Source: Elusimicrobiota bacterium
Lineage (GTDB): Bacteria > Elusimicrobiota > Endomicrobiia > Endomicrobiales > Endomicrobiaceae
Direction of reading: 5' to 3'
Assembly: GCA_017528425.1 (NCBI GenBank)
Contig: JAFXOV010000013.1
Location: 1-45,215 of the forward strand
Length of the DNA stretch: 45,215 bases
Made by a program: the position numbers and the translations under genes. Below the pieces are notes generated by a model that was not told the origin of the DNA, searched no databases, and saw only the letters and a list, made by a program, of their open reading frames with translations. Below are positions 25,103 through 34,210 of this stretch, piece after piece (position 1 is the stretch's first letter; each line of letters starts with the position of its first letter).

Positions 25103-25570
25103 TTAAGCAAAGCAGAAGTTGAAGAATACAAATACAGGCAAGAACTGTGTATTGTTCTTGATTATGTTAACCAAACCAAGTTGAAGACCTTTCATTGATT
25201 CGGTGTAGTTAACAAAACCTAATTGTGCACCTGTCATTTTACCTTTTGTCCAGTTAACAAAACCGAGTTGAGCACCTTTCATTTCTTGTGCTAAATTAAC
25301 ACAACCATACTGAATACCCAAACCATCGTTTGTATTGTTTACAAAACCCAACTGTGCACCTGTAAATTTGTCTGCTTGTGCATAGATTAATGCAAGTTGA
25401 ACACCTTTAACTTCTTGTGTTTGTGTTCCGATAGCAATTTCCAAACCTGTTGTTGTATCCCCGTTAGGAACACAAATAGGTCCCCACAAAGATAACTTGA
25501 TAGGTTGTGCTGCTTGAGCTGCTGCACACAACATAACTACTGCAACCAAACTTAATACTACTTTTTTCAT
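25103..25570 (-). CDS. Exported GAQLGFVN-repeat protein (LA_2272-like)
   Basis: A 155-aa secreted protein. The signal peptide MKKVVLSLVAVVMLCAAAQA is followed by five to six short repeats of about 20 residues built on GAQLGFVN (GVQLALIYA, GAQLGFVNN, GIQYGCVNL, GAQLGFVNW, GAQLGFVNY, GLQLGLVNI). This resembles the LA_2272-type surface repeat described in Leptospira and other Gram-negatives and predicts a beta-sheet stack or barrel. It ends hydrophobically (FVFFNFCFA). A strong AGGAGG site suggests abundant production. Confidence 0.7.
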   Translation of the reverse strand: MKKVVLSLVAVVMLCAAAQAAQPIKLSLWGPICVPNGDTTTGLEIAIGTQTQEVKGVQLALIYAQADKFTGAQLGFVNNTNDGLGIQYGCVNLAQEMKGAQLGFVNWTKGKMTGAQLGFVNYTESMKGLQLGLVNIIKNNTQFLPVFVFFNFCFA

Positions 25571-25586
25571 TTTACTTCCTCCTGTT

Positions 25587-26174
25587 TTATTTTAACAACA
25601 AATTTCCTATATCGTTTATTAATTTTCCAAACCCTGTTTGTTTTTTCGCACTTACACAATATATATCTTCTCTTTCCACTTCACACATCTCACAGATTGT
25701 ATCTTTTAATTTTTCCAAATTCAAGTTGCTGACTTTATCGGTTTTATTAGAAACTATCTTAAACGGTATATTAAGTTTTCTAACCCATTCCATCATAACA
25801 AAATCAAGTTCGGTAGGACCCACATAAGAATCTATAAGAATATATATCATTTTCAATGTTTTTCTTGAAGTGATATATGTTTCTATCATGTTTTGCCAAA
25901 CTTTCTTTTCTTGTTCGGTAACTCTTGCAAAACCGTATCCCGGCAAATCTACGATCCATCTGCCTTTGGCCGGTGTAAAAATATTTATTGCTCTTGTTCT
26001 TCCCGGAGTCTTTGATGTTCTTGCCAAATTTTTAGTTTTGCATACGGCATTTATAACGGAACTTTTGCCGACATTTGATCTGCCGACAAAAGCAACTTCA
26101 GATATACTTTGAGGTAACAGTTCCGGTTTTGTTTCGGATATAAAAAATACTGATTTTGATAGATCCAGCGCCAT
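25587..26174 (-). CDS. engB: Ribosome-biogenesis GTPase EngB/YsxC
   Basis: Essential GTPase for large-subunit assembly. G1 GRSNVGKSS (about 30-38), G3 DLPGYGFA, G4 NKTDK, G5 SAK. At 195 aa it has full length. Its start is 1 base from the stop of the Bax-inhibitor-like gene. Confidence 0.95.
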   Translation of the reverse strand: MALDLSKSVFFISETKPELLPQSISEVAFVGRSNVGKSSVINAVCKTKNLARTSKTPGRTRAINIFTPAKGRWIVDLPGYGFARVTEQEKKVWQNMIETYITSRKTLKMIYILIDSYVGPTELDFVMMEWVRKLNIPFKIVSNKTDKVSNLNLEKLKDTICEMCEVEREDIYCVSAKKQTGFGKLINDIGNLLLK

Positions 26175-26175
26175 T

Positions 26176-26883
26176 TTATCTTCTTACTTTACTCAACAAT
26201 CTCAATATTTCTATGTATAACCATATTATGGTAACCATAAGAGCAAATGCACCGTACCATTCCATATATTTCGGCGCCCCTCCGGAAGCACATTTTTGTA
26301 TTACGTCGAAATCTATTATCAAATTAAGAGCTGCAATTATAACAACAAAGACACTAAATACTATACCCCAAGGAGAAGATGAATTTATAACAGGAATTCC
26401 GGTACCGCCAAACAAGGATATCAAAAGGTCGGCAAGATAAAAAAGACAAATTGCAAGAGTGGATATTATTATAACGCTGTAAAACTTTTTTGTTGCTCTT
26501 ATCTTACCGGATTTAAATGCGGCCAACATACAAAACAAAACAGCTACAGTTAAAAATACTGCATTAACGGCTATTCCCGGATAATCTTTTTCAAAAAACA
26601 ATGTTACTGTTCCCAAAACCAACCCTTCACCGAAAGCATATATAGGAGAAAGGAAAGGACTGGTATGTTTTTTAAATGTTATTATCAAACATAAAACAAA
26701 TGCAACCAGCAGTACCGGCAAACATAATTTTATTGTAGTTTGAGGATTTGTCCAACCTATATATGCGCCTACCGCCAATATCAGCCATAAAAAGAAACTT
26801 TTATTGATGACACCGTTTATAGTCATTGTATCTTCATTGTAGCCCGCATTTATAAAAGATTTTTCATTTAATACAGGATTCAT
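26176..26883 (-). CDS. Bax inhibitor-1/YccA family membrane protein
   Basis: A 235-aa integral membrane protein with about seven helices and the YccA-like opening NPVLNEKSF...TMTINGVINKSFFLW. The C-terminus has IIDFDVIQKCASGGAPKYMEW, a conserved BaxI_1 segment. Members act as calcium-leak or protease-modulating proteins; the exact role here is unknown. An AAGGAGG ribosome site lies inside the upstream Nudix gene, which it overlaps by 20 bases. Confidence 0.85.
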   Translation of the reverse strand: MNPVLNEKSFINAGYNEDTMTINGVINKSFFLWLILAVGAYIGWTNPQTTIKLCLPVLLVAFVLCLIITFKKHTSPFLSPIYAFGEGLVLGTVTLFFEKDYPGIAVNAVFLTVAVLFCMLAAFKSGKIRATKKFYSVIIISTLAICLFYLADLLISLFGGTGIPVINSSSPWGIVFSVFVVIIAALNLIIDFDVIQKCASGGAPKYMEWYGAFALMVTIIWLYIEILRLLSKVRR

Positions 26884-27325
26884 TTTTTCCCTCCTTAATA
26901 AACATATATGCTGATTTTAATAATTTCTTTTGATTATCGTGTTTTAAATGTTCGATTGCCCGGTCACAATTTAACCATTTTCCCTGTCCGATTTCGTTGT
27001 CGCAAGAACATTTAAAATCTTCTCTTGTTCTTGCTAAATAGTATATAACATTTTTATCAATTATTCTATTTTTTGTAGTACTTAATGTACCTTTTATTTT
27101 GTAAGTATCGGTACAACGAAAATTTTTAACAAATTCTATATTTTCTATACCTGTTTCTTCTTTGATTTCTCTTTTTGCCGTTTCAAGTTCGGTTTCATCA
27201 GGTTCAACATGTCCCTTGGGAAATCCCCACTCTTTATTTCTTTCGGAATAAACTAAAAGGAACAATATTTCCTCTTTTTCTATTTTGTATATAAACGCAC
27301 CGACAGACGTTTCTTTAGTTTCCAT
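26864..27325 (-). CDS. Nudix hydrolase, Ap4A-hydrolase-like
   Basis: A 153-aa Nudix protein. The Nudix box GHVEPDETELETAKREIKEE (GX5EX7REUXEEXGU) is complete and preceded by RNKEWGFPK, typical of diadenosine-polyphosphate hydrolases. It probably cleans up alarmone-type dinucleotides; other substrates are possible. Confidence 0.8.
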   Translation of the reverse strand: METKETSVGAFIYKIEKEEILFLLVYSERNKEWGFPKGHVEPDETELETAKREIKEETGIENIEFVKNFRCTDTYKIKGTLSTTKNRIIDKNVIYYLARTREDFKCSCDNEIGQGKWLNCDRAIEHLKHDNQKKLLKSAYMFIKEGKNESCIK

Positions 27326-27326
27326 A

Positions 27327-27857
27327 TTATATTTTAGATGCTATGTAAAGTAACGCTATTACTGTTTTTGCATCTTTTATTTTACCTTGTTTTATCATTT
27401 GTAATGCTTTTTTGAAAGGTATGATTGCTCTTTCTATAAACTCATCATCATCGGGATGTTGCTTTCCCGGTACCAAATCTTTTGCTATATAAATAATAAG
27501 TTCTTCATTTGAAAAAGCCGTTGAAGGATAAAAAGATGTAAGTTTTTTTATGCTCTTTGCGGTATATCCGGTTTCTTCTTTCAATTCTCTCTTGGCACAT
27601 TTTAATAAAGATTCTTTTTTATCGAGTTTTCCTGCCGGAATTTCATAAGTTATCTCATCTACCGGATATCTGTACTGTTTAACCATGATAATATCGGTTT
27701 TATTTATAAAAGGAACAATTGCCACCGCACCGGGATGATCGATATATTCTCTTATTGCTTTGTTCCCGTTAGGCAGAATAACATCATCTTTACAAAAGTT
27801 TATTGCTTTACCGTTGTATATTCTGTTTTTTTTATAAACTTTTTCTTTCAGTTTCAT
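27327..27857 (-). CDS. Nudix ADP-ribose pyrophosphatase-like
   Basis: A 176-aa Nudix protein with box GKLDKKESLLKCAKRELKEE preceded by EITYEIPA and followed by SFYPSTAFSNE, the ADP-ribose/GDP-mannose hydrolase pattern (NudF/NudK). It is 1 base from the second Nudix gene and 10 bases after proB. Confidence 0.85.
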   Translation of the reverse strand: MKLKEKVYKKNRIYNGKAINFCKDDVILPNGNKAIREYIDHPGAVAIVPFINKTDIIMVKQYRYPVDEITYEIPAGKLDKKESLLKCAKRELKEETGYTAKSIKKLTSFYPSTAFSNEELIIYIAKDLVPGKQHPDDDEFIERAIIPFKKALQMIKQGKIKDAKTVIALLYIASKI

Positions 27858-27867
27858 TTTTTGCCTT

Positions 27868-28977
27868 CTATTTTATTACAACCAAATTATCTTTATGTAT
27901 TACTTCTTCACAAATCATATTCGGAAACTCTTTTTTTATTTCCGCGGAAGATTTTCCTGCAATTTTTAATAAATCAATTGAATTATAATTTGATAACCCT
28001 CTTGCAACTTCTATATGACTTTGCTCTATCGGATTTAAAACAACCACACTTATCGTGTCACCTCTGTTAAAACTTCCGCCGACAGCAATTATTCCGGAAG
28101 ACAAAAGACTTTTCTCTTTATTTCTTATGGCAACGGTCGCATTTGCATCTATAAGAACAAACCCTTTCGGTTTTTTACCGAAAGCTATCCATGTTTTTCT
28201 GGATTGAAGTTTTTTGTTCGGCAAAATCTTTGTTCCTATATCTTTGCCGTTAACGGCATCTTCTATTAAGTTTAGTTTTGTACCGTTAGTAATAAATGTC
28301 GTAGTTCCGGAACTTGCTGCAATTTTAGCCGCAAGAAGTTTTGTTTTCATTCCACCGGTACCTTTACCGCTGCTTGAATCGGGACTTGCAAGTTCCAACA
28401 AGTCGTCGGTTATTTTCTCAATTTCTTTTATTATGTTAGATTTTTTCGGAACCCCATCATAAAAACCGTCAACGTCTGTTAATATAAAAAGCATATCCGC
28501 CTGAACCGAAGCTGCAACTATAGCACTTAAAGTATCGTTATCTCCGAAATTTATTTCGTCAACGGCTATAGTATCGTTTTCGTTTATTATAGGAATAACA
28601 TCTTTCCTTAACAAAAGTTCGTTTATGGAATTTCTTATATTTATATATCTCTGTCTGTCATCAAAATCGTATCTTGTAAGAAGAATTTGTGCCACCATCA
28701 AGTTTAACGGTTTAAAAGCCTGTCTGTAAGCCTGCATTATTAACGGTTGACCGATAGAAGCAAGTGCTTGTTTCTTTCTAAGTTCTTTAGGCTTTTTTGT
28801 TAAATTTAAGTATCCCAACCCTGCACCTATAGCACCTGAACTTACCAAAATAATATCAACATTTTTTTCTTTTTTTATTTTGGCAATTTCTCTTGCAAAA
28901 GAATCTATATAAGAAACATTTAGTTTCCCGCTTTTATCCGTTAATGTACTGGTTCCTATCTTTATTACTATTCTCAT
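27868..28977 (-). CDS. proB: Glutamate 5-kinase
   Basis: First step of proline synthesis. Amino-acid-kinase domain with IKIGTSTLTD at the N-terminus, LVSSGAIGAGLGYL and GTGGMKTKLLAAK. The C-terminal PUA domain (GFVLIDANATVAIRN) is present; 369 aa is standard. No proA is adjacent in this window. Confidence 0.95.
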   Translation of the reverse strand: MRIVIKIGTSTLTDKSGKLNVSYIDSFAREIAKIKKEKNVDIILVSSGAIGAGLGYLNLTKKPKELRKKQALASIGQPLIMQAYRQAFKPLNLMVAQILLTRYDFDDRQRYINIRNSINELLLRKDVIPIINENDTIAVDEINFGDNDTLSAIVAASVQADMLFILTDVDGFYDGVPKKSNIIKEIEKITDDLLELASPDSSSGKGTGGMKTKLLAAKIAASSGTTTFITNGTKLNLIEDAVNGKDIGTKILPNKKLQSRKTWIAFGKKPKGFVLIDANATVAIRNKEKSLLSSGIIAVGGSFNRGDTISVVVLNPIEQSHIEVARGLSNYNSIDLLKIAGKSSAEIKKEFPNMICEEVIHKDNLVVIK

Positions 28978-28983
28978 ATTTTC

Positions 28984-30435
28984 CTACTTATTATTAAAAT
29001 ACTTTTTCCCAGGTCTTATAACAATAACCTGTTTAGGTTGCAAATATTTTTGTTTTTTCAGTTTCGGGTTATCTTCTTTTATTGCTGCCGGAGTTGTTTT
29101 AAACTCTCTTGCAATTTTTTCGAGATAATCACCTTTCTTTACTTTATATTTTACAAATCCCGTACTTGGATTTAAATCTTTTTCTTTAGATATGTTTTCC
29201 ATAAACATATCTTTTGTTCCTGCCGGCAAATGCAACTCAAAATCTTTGTATCCGTGCGGTGTGCACCATGCAAGGATGGACGGATTTAATTCTCTTATTA
29301 CTTCAACTGTCGTATTTGCACATTTAGCAACAATTTTTAAATCGATAACCTTGTCTATTGTTACGGTATCGAATTTTAACGGTTCTTCATAAACCAAATT
29401 TTTGAATCCGTACTCTTCCGGATTAGTAGCAATTTTTACCGCAGCAATAAATTGAGGCACATAATTTTGTGTTTCTTTCGGAAGCGCATTTCTTTCTTTC
29501 ATCTCAAGTATCGAAGAAGAATTTGAAAATTTCATATCTCTTATAAGACCGTATTCGCCTCTGTTATATGCTGATAACGCCAAATGCCAATCATTCAACA
29601 AAATAAAAAGTTCTCTTAAATATCTTGCTGCTGCTCTTGTGGCTTTTACGGGATCTTTTCTTTCATCCACCCAATAATTTATTTGTAATCCTAATGCTTT
29701 GCCTCTGTGTGCCATTATTTGCCACATCCCAACCGCTTTGGATTTTGATGTGGCATTATTATTAAACAAACTTTCTATTATGGGTAAATACTGAAGTTCT
29801 TCCGGCAAATTATACTCTCTTAAAACGGATACTATCAAATCTTTATATTTGCCGCTCCTTTCAAGTGCGATTCTTATACTTTGTGCCGCTTTTCCGTTAC
29901 TGTATCTGTTTATCCAATTATTTAAAATATCTTCATCGTATTCCATGGAAATTTCAAAAACTTCGTTACCGTTTATATGATCTTTATTTGTTTCAAGACC
30001 GTTCATATTTTTTATTTTTCTTAAAATATTTTCGCAATCGGTAAGCAAATATTTTATTTCTTCCGGTTTCAAATCAAGCGTATTTAATTTTTCCAAAAAC
30101 TTATGGTAATTGGCACTTACATCATCATAAGTTTCTTGTTTACATGCGTTTAACACATAATTTAAACACTTGTCGGCTTCCGCAACGTATTCTTTAAAAT
30201 GTTCATTTTCTTCATCAACCATTTCCGCGGAATTTTCTTGTGTTGCATTATTATCCGTATCAACGTTTTCAACTTGTTTTTCCTGTTGTTCCTGACTGAT
30301 TTGTTCTTGATTTACTTGTTCTTGAACCGTCTGTTTTTTATTCTTTTTACCAAAAGATACGGCAGGATTGAACATTAAAATTGCAGTTAAAACCGTTATT
30401 GTCAATATCTTTTTGTATCCGTTCAATAAATTCAT
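28984..30435 (-). CDS. Lytic transglycosylase, MltD-like, with LysM
   Basis: Periplasmic murein hydrolase of 483 aa. A signal/membrane segment (about 8-28) is followed by a Gln/Glu-rich linker, then an SLT domain with catalytic Glu in LPIIESLFNNN, SKAVGMWQIM and LALSAYNRGEYG. A C-terminal LysM (VKYKVKKGDYLEKIAREF) binds peptidoglycan; a weaker LysM-like region precedes it. The order matches MltD. It is packed between rpe (2 bases) and proB (6 bases). Confidence 0.88.
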   Translation of the reverse strand: MNLLNGYKKILTITVLTAILMFNPAVSFGKKNKKQTVQEQVNQEQISQEQQEKQVENVDTDNNATQENSAEMVDEENEHFKEYVAEADKCLNYVLNACKQETYDDVSANYHKFLEKLNTLDLKPEEIKYLLTDCENILRKIKNMNGLETNKDHINGNEVFEISMEYDEDILNNWINRYSNGKAAQSIRIALERSGKYKDLIVSVLREYNLPEELQYLPIIESLFNNNATSKSKAVGMWQIMAHRGKALGLQINYWVDERKDPVKATRAAARYLRELFILLNDWHLALSAYNRGEYGLIRDMKFSNSSSILEMKERNALPKETQNYVPQFIAAVKIATNPEEYGFKNLVYEEPLKFDTVTIDKVIDLKIVAKCANTTVEVIRELNPSILAWCTPHGYKDFELHLPAGTKDMFMENISKEKDLNPSTGFVKYKVKKGDYLEKIAREFKTTPAAIKEDNPKLKKQKYLQPKQVIVIRPGKKYFNNK

Positions 30436-30437
30436 AA

Positions 30438-31091
30438 CTATATAGATTTTAACCCTTTTAAAATTTGTTGCGGATCTTGTGCCGCAAAAATATAACTTCC
30501 GCTAACCAAAACATCGGCACCGGCATCAATACAAATCTTTGCGGTTTTATCGTTTATTCCGCCGTCTATTTCTATCAAACAGTTATATTTTTTATCATCT
30601 ATAATTTTTCTTAAAGAAGAGATTTTCGGAACCATGTCATTCATAAAAGATTGCCCGCCGAAACCCGGTTCAACCGTCATAATTAACACAACATCCGCTA
30701 ACGGCAAAACTTCTAAAATATCTTCTACCGGTGTTTTCGGTTTTATGGATATTCCGACTTTTATACCGGCTTTTTTAATTTCGTTTATCAATACTTTTTT
30801 ATCGCACAAAACTTCACTGTGAAACACAATTAAATCCGCACCGGCTTTATAAAAACTTTCCCAGTACTTTTCGGGATTTGTAATCATAAGATGCACGTCG
30901 AAAAACAATTTACTGTGCTTTTTTATTGATTTTACCACAACGGGACCTATGGTAATATTAGGAACAAAATGACCGTCCATAACATCTATGTGCAACCAAT
31001 CGGCACCGGCAGATTCCACCATGGCAACATCTTTTGCCAAATTTGCAAAATCCGCAGATAAAATTGATGGAGCTATCAAAGTTTTTTTCAT
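30438..31091 (-). CDS. rpe: Ribulose-phosphate 3-epimerase
   Basis: Pentose-phosphate TIM-barrel enzyme. APSILSADFANL at the N-terminus, HIDVMDGHFVPNITIGP, VHLMITNPE, MTVEPGFGGQSF and EIDGGIN are all in order; 217 aa is typical. It begins 1 base after the stop of the PASTA protein gene. Confidence 0.96.
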   Translation of the reverse strand: MKKTLIAPSILSADFANLAKDVAMVESAGADWLHIDVMDGHFVPNITIGPVVVKSIKKHSKLFFDVHLMITNPEKYWESFYKAGADLIVFHSEVLCDKKVLINEIKKAGIKVGISIKPKTPVEDILEVLPLADVVLIMTVEPGFGGQSFMNDMVPKISSLRKIIDDKKYNCLIEIDGGINDKTAKICIDAGADVLVSGSYIFAAQDPQQILKGLKSI

Positions 31092-31092
31092 A

Positions 31093-32043
31093 TTAAAACT
31101 CTATTTCCTCTATAGAAACGTTATTTATAAAAACTTTTACCGTTGCTTTACCGTTAACTTTTACGGGAACCGATATTGTAGTTTGAGGAGCTCTTATTCC
31201 GTTGAATATATCTTTTTCTCCGCCTTCATCACTCAAAACCAATCTTATTCTTTTGTTCTCGTTTCCTTCGGGAACAACGTATTCAAAAGTTTTATCTTCA
31301 AGAGCCAACGAACTTTTTTCATCGGCAACATAAAAAGTAATTTTTGTATCTTTTGTTATTTTTTCGTCGAATTTAGGTGACTGCTTAAAAACTTCTCCGG
31401 GGTTAGCAAGTGTCGTTCTTTTTGCAATAACGTTAACTTCGTAGTTTTCATCTATTGCCCATTTTTTAGCTTCTTCGGCAGGTTTACCGAACCAATCAGG
31501 CATCAAAACCATACCATTGGTCGGCATTCCATTTGATACCAACACATTTACGGAAGAATCTTTTTCAATTGTAGATCCTGCGGGAGGTTCCTGACTTAAT
31601 ACTATACCTTCTTCATATTTTGCAGATGATTTCTTTGTAAGTTCACCCAAAACAAGTCCTAAAGAACGCAGAGAAATTGTTGCCGATCTTATGGTTTGTC
31701 CTTTTAAATCCGGCACATAAACTATTTCTCCGCCCTGACTTATTACGATTTTTATAACTTTTCCTTCTTTAACATTCATACCTGCAGGAGGTACTTGTCT
31801 TATGACAATACCTGCCGGAACATCCTGATTAAATTCCGAACCGTCTTTCATCAATGCAAGTTTTGCTTGAGATAACATATCCAAACATTCAACCAAGTTT
31901 TTACCTTGTAAATCGGGAACTAAAACTTCCGATTTTTCTCTTACAAATCCCGACATTAAAGTATTAAAAGAAAAATATCCTGCTACGGCCAATATTGCCA
32001 AAATTACAAAAAGTTTTATAATGAACCAAAAGAATTTTTTCAT
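31093..32043 (-). CDS. Membrane-anchored PASTA-domain protein without kinase
   Basis: A 316-aa protein with one N-terminal membrane helix (about 5-27) then three PASTA domains (VPDLQGKNLVECLDML; VPDLKGQTIRSATISL; MPDWFGKPAEEAKKWA) and a C-terminal beta domain of about 75 residues. PASTA domains bind uncrosslinked peptidoglycan. Usually they are attached to a Ser/Thr kinase or PBP, and here neither is fused. In Firmicutes the PASTA kinase gene lies near rpe (prkC-rsgA-rpe), so this may be a relic or variant of that locus. No ribosome-site oddity. Confidence 0.8.
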   Translation of the reverse strand: MKKFFWFIIKLFVILAILAVAGYFSFNTLMSGFVREKSEVLVPDLQGKNLVECLDMLSQAKLALMKDGSEFNQDVPAGIVIRQVPPAGMNVKEGKVIKIVISQGGEIVYVPDLKGQTIRSATISLRSLGLVLGELTKKSSAKYEEGIVLSQEPPAGSTIEKDSSVNVLVSNGMPTNGMVLMPDWFGKPAEEAKKWAIDENYEVNVIAKRTTLANPGEVFKQSPKFDEKITKDTKITFYVADEKSSLALEDKTFEYVVPEGNENKRIRLVLSDEGGEKDIFNGIRAPQTTISVPVKVNGKATVKVFINNVSIEEIEF

Positions 32044-32061
32044 TTTTTTTCTCTCTTAAAA

Positions 32062-32364
32062 TTAATTTACATTATGTCTTTTCATCATTCTGTTAACTTT
32101 TCTTTCCAAATCTTTTTTTTCTCTTTGTCTTCTTGTACCATTGTAAGCCCCTGCTCTAAGTACAGCTTCCAAATCTTTTTTTTGTCTCATTGCGCCTGCG
32201 GAAACTCTGTTTGCATCATTTATTATACTTTTATAATCTTCGGTAATAAGTTGCCCTTTTTCGTTGGTAAACGTAGCTTTCGTTTTACTCATGGAAATAT
32301 AATACAAACAAAAAATTATCGCTAAAACAATAAGCAATTCTAAAAGAAGAGATCCTATTCTCAT
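32062..32364 (-). CDS. Small prepilin-like protein
   Basis: A 100-aa protein. The N-terminus MRIGSLLLELLIVLAII fits a type IV prepilin signal: a short positive leader ending in Gly4, glutamate at position +5 and a hydrophobic helix. The rest is a charged helix (AMRQKKDLEAVLRAG; RRQREKKDLERKVNRMMKRH) without a pilin head domain. It may be a minor pseudopilin or just a single-pass membrane protein. A minus-strand TATAAT at 32413-32418 could belong to its promoter. It precedes the PASTA gene by 18 bases. Confidence 0.5.
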   Translation of the reverse strand: MRIGSLLLELLIVLAIIFCLYYISMSKTKATFTNEKGQLITEDYKSIINDANRVSAGAMRQKKDLEAVLRAGAYNGTRRQREKKDLERKVNRMMKRHNVN

Positions 32365-32432
32365 TATTTTTTATTTCCGAAATCAAATAAATTTCAACAA
32401 CAAGTTTTTTATATTATACAAAAAATTACCGA

Positions 32433-33044
32433 CTACCAATTATTAACATGAACTTTTTCAGGGTTATATTTTTGTTTAGGTTCTTCTTTTTCAAAAGGAT
32501 ATCCCATAGGAATAATATTTAACGGAATAACATTTTCCGGCAAATTAAAAAATTCTCTGATTTCTTTTACTTTTTCTTCCGAAGGATACACTGCACACCA
32601 AACTGCACCCAACTCCAAAGATTCTGCCGCCAACAAAATATTTTCTGTTACGGCACAACAATCCTGTATCCAAAATTTATCGCTAACAGTTTTGTCTCCG
32701 CAAACGATTATTGCAAGTTGTGCGTTTTTACTGTAAGAAGCGTTCGGAGCAATTTGTGCAAGTTTTTCCAATTTTTCTTTATCGGTTACAACCAAAATTT
32801 CCCAAGGTTGTTTATTCATTGCACTTGGAGCAGCCATACCGCATTTCAAAATTGTATCTATCTTGTCTTGTTCGATTTTTTTATCGGAATACTTTCTTAC
32901 ACTTTTTCTGTTCACAATATTTTCTATTGCAGAACCATCAGAACTGTTATTTGTTGCAGACTTTTGTGAATTTCTGTCTGCTGTTACGCAAGAAACAAGT
33001 GAAAATGCCAAAATTACTGAAAAAATATAAATTACTTTTTTCAT
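32433..33044 (-). CDS. Nitroreductase-family lipoprotein
   Basis: A 203-aa FMN-dependent nitroreductase-fold protein with a lipoprotein signal peptide (lipobox LVSC, Cys19). The fold signature is NRKSVRKYSDKKI, then MAAPSAMNKQPWE and GAVWCAVYPSEEKVKEIR, MGYPFE. An exported nitroreductase is unusual, since FMN would need to be loaded before or during export. AGGAG precedes ATG. It is divergent from corA. Confidence 0.85.
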   Translation of the reverse strand: MKKVIYIFSVILAFSLVSCVTADRNSQKSATNNSSDGSAIENIVNRKSVRKYSDKKIEQDKIDTILKCGMAAPSAMNKQPWEILVVTDKEKLEKLAQIAPNASYSKNAQLAIIVCGDKTVSDKFWIQDCCAVTENILLAAESLELGAVWCAVYPSEEKVKEIREFFNLPENVIPLNIIPMGYPFEKEEPKQKYNPEKVHVNNW

Positions 33045-33074
33045 AAAACTTCTCCTATAAAAAGTACTTGGTTA

Positions 33075-33104
33075 ATTATATATAATATACGGGCTAAATT
33101 TCAA
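33075..33104 (-). promoter_or_regulatory. Predicted promoter of nitroreductase gene
   Basis: Minus-strand TTGAAA (33099-33104), 18 bases, TATAAT (33075-33080). Confidence 0.6.
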
Positions 33105-33145
33105 TTTGTTTTTTATTGTAAAATTTAAAAAAAACATAAAATTTC

Positions 33146-33174
33146 TTTACTTAAATACTTTTATTTTGTAAAAT
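33146..33174 (+). promoter_or_regulatory. Predicted promoter of corA
   Basis: TTTACT (33146-33151), 17 bases, TAAAAT (33169-33174), about 30 bases before ATG. A pattern match in very AT-rich DNA, so uncertain. Confidence 0.4.
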
Positions 33175-33204
33175 TTTTTTGTTATATAAAAACAGGGTAT
33201 TGGT

Positions 33205-34197
33205 ATGATTAAATCTATTTATGTAAACAACGGTATATGCCAACAAGAAGAAAGCATCGAAAATATAAATAAAATTTACAGTAACAATCCGTCCTTGTTA
33301 TGGGTTGATATTACTTTGGAAAAAGGCGATTTGTCTACAGATGAAATTGCTCTTCTTACCGATACATTCAAATTTCACGAACTTTCCGTAGAAGATTGTT
33401 TGTTCCCTTTGTATAACCCTAAAGTTGAAGAGTTCGATAATTATTTGTTTGTTAACACTCACGGTATAAGATTAAAAACCATGAACTTAGCTGAATTCGA
33501 TGAATCAATGTACGAACTTGATATATTTTTATCAACAAATTTGATAGTTACGGCACATACCGAAGAATTGGAATTCTTGGATGGTTTAATGCATAAAGCA
33601 ATGTTGAAACCGCAGATAGAGTTGAAAAGTATGGAAACGTTGCTTTACAAAATTTTATCGAAAGTTGTAGACAACCTTGAACATACAATGGAAAAAATAA
33701 GCGATAAAATAGATTTATTGGAAGATAAAGTTTTGGAAGATCCGCATCCGGATGATATGGAACAAATTCTCGACTTGAAAAAAGTTTTGCTTTCAATGAG
33801 AAAAATCGCAGATCCTCAAAGAAACGTTTATTCTTTCTTTGCAAGAGAAAACAACGAATATATAAGAGAGTCTTATTCCGCATATTTCAGAGATATTACA
33901 GACCAACTTAACAGTTTAAACAAAACAATAAATTATAATTCTCAAATGATAAGCTCACTTATTGCTATTTATATGTCTTCGGTAACATTGAAGTTAAACG
34001 AAACTATGAAATTCCTGAGTATAATAGCAACAATATTTTTGCCGATACTTATATTTGCAAGTTATTACGGGATGAATGTTGCTTTCCCGGAAATAAAAAT
34101 TTTGGGTGAAACGGGAACATGGTTTTTTGCAATCTTTTTAATACTTGCTTCAACCTGCGGAATTATTCTGTATATGAAAAGAAAAAAATGGTTTTAA
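33205..34197 (+). CDS. corA: CorA-type magnesium/cobalt channel
   Basis: Pentameric divalent-cation channel of 330 aa. A large cytoplasmic funnel precedes two C-terminal membrane helices. The signature YGMNVAFPE (GMN) ends the first helix and the protein finishes with the basic tail MKRKKWF. It is the only protein gene on the plus strand and is isolated by its own promoter and terminator. Confidence 0.93.
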   Translation: MIKSIYVNNGICQQEESIENINKIYSNNPSLLWVDITLEKGDLSTDEIALLTDTFKFHELSVEDCLFPLYNPKVEEFDNYLFVNTHGIRLKTMNLAEFDESMYELDIFLSTNLIVTAHTEELEFLDGLMHKAMLKPQIELKSMETLLYKILSKVVDNLEHTMEKISDKIDLLEDKVLEDPHPDDMEQILDLKKVLLSMRKIADPQRNVYSFFARENNEYIRESYSAYFRDITDQLNSLNKTINYNSQMISSLIAIYMSSVTLKLNETMKFLSIIATIFLPILIFASYYGMNVAFPEIKILGETGTWFFAIFLILASTCGIILYMKRKKWF

Positions 34198-34210
34198 AAA
34201 ATATTAAATA

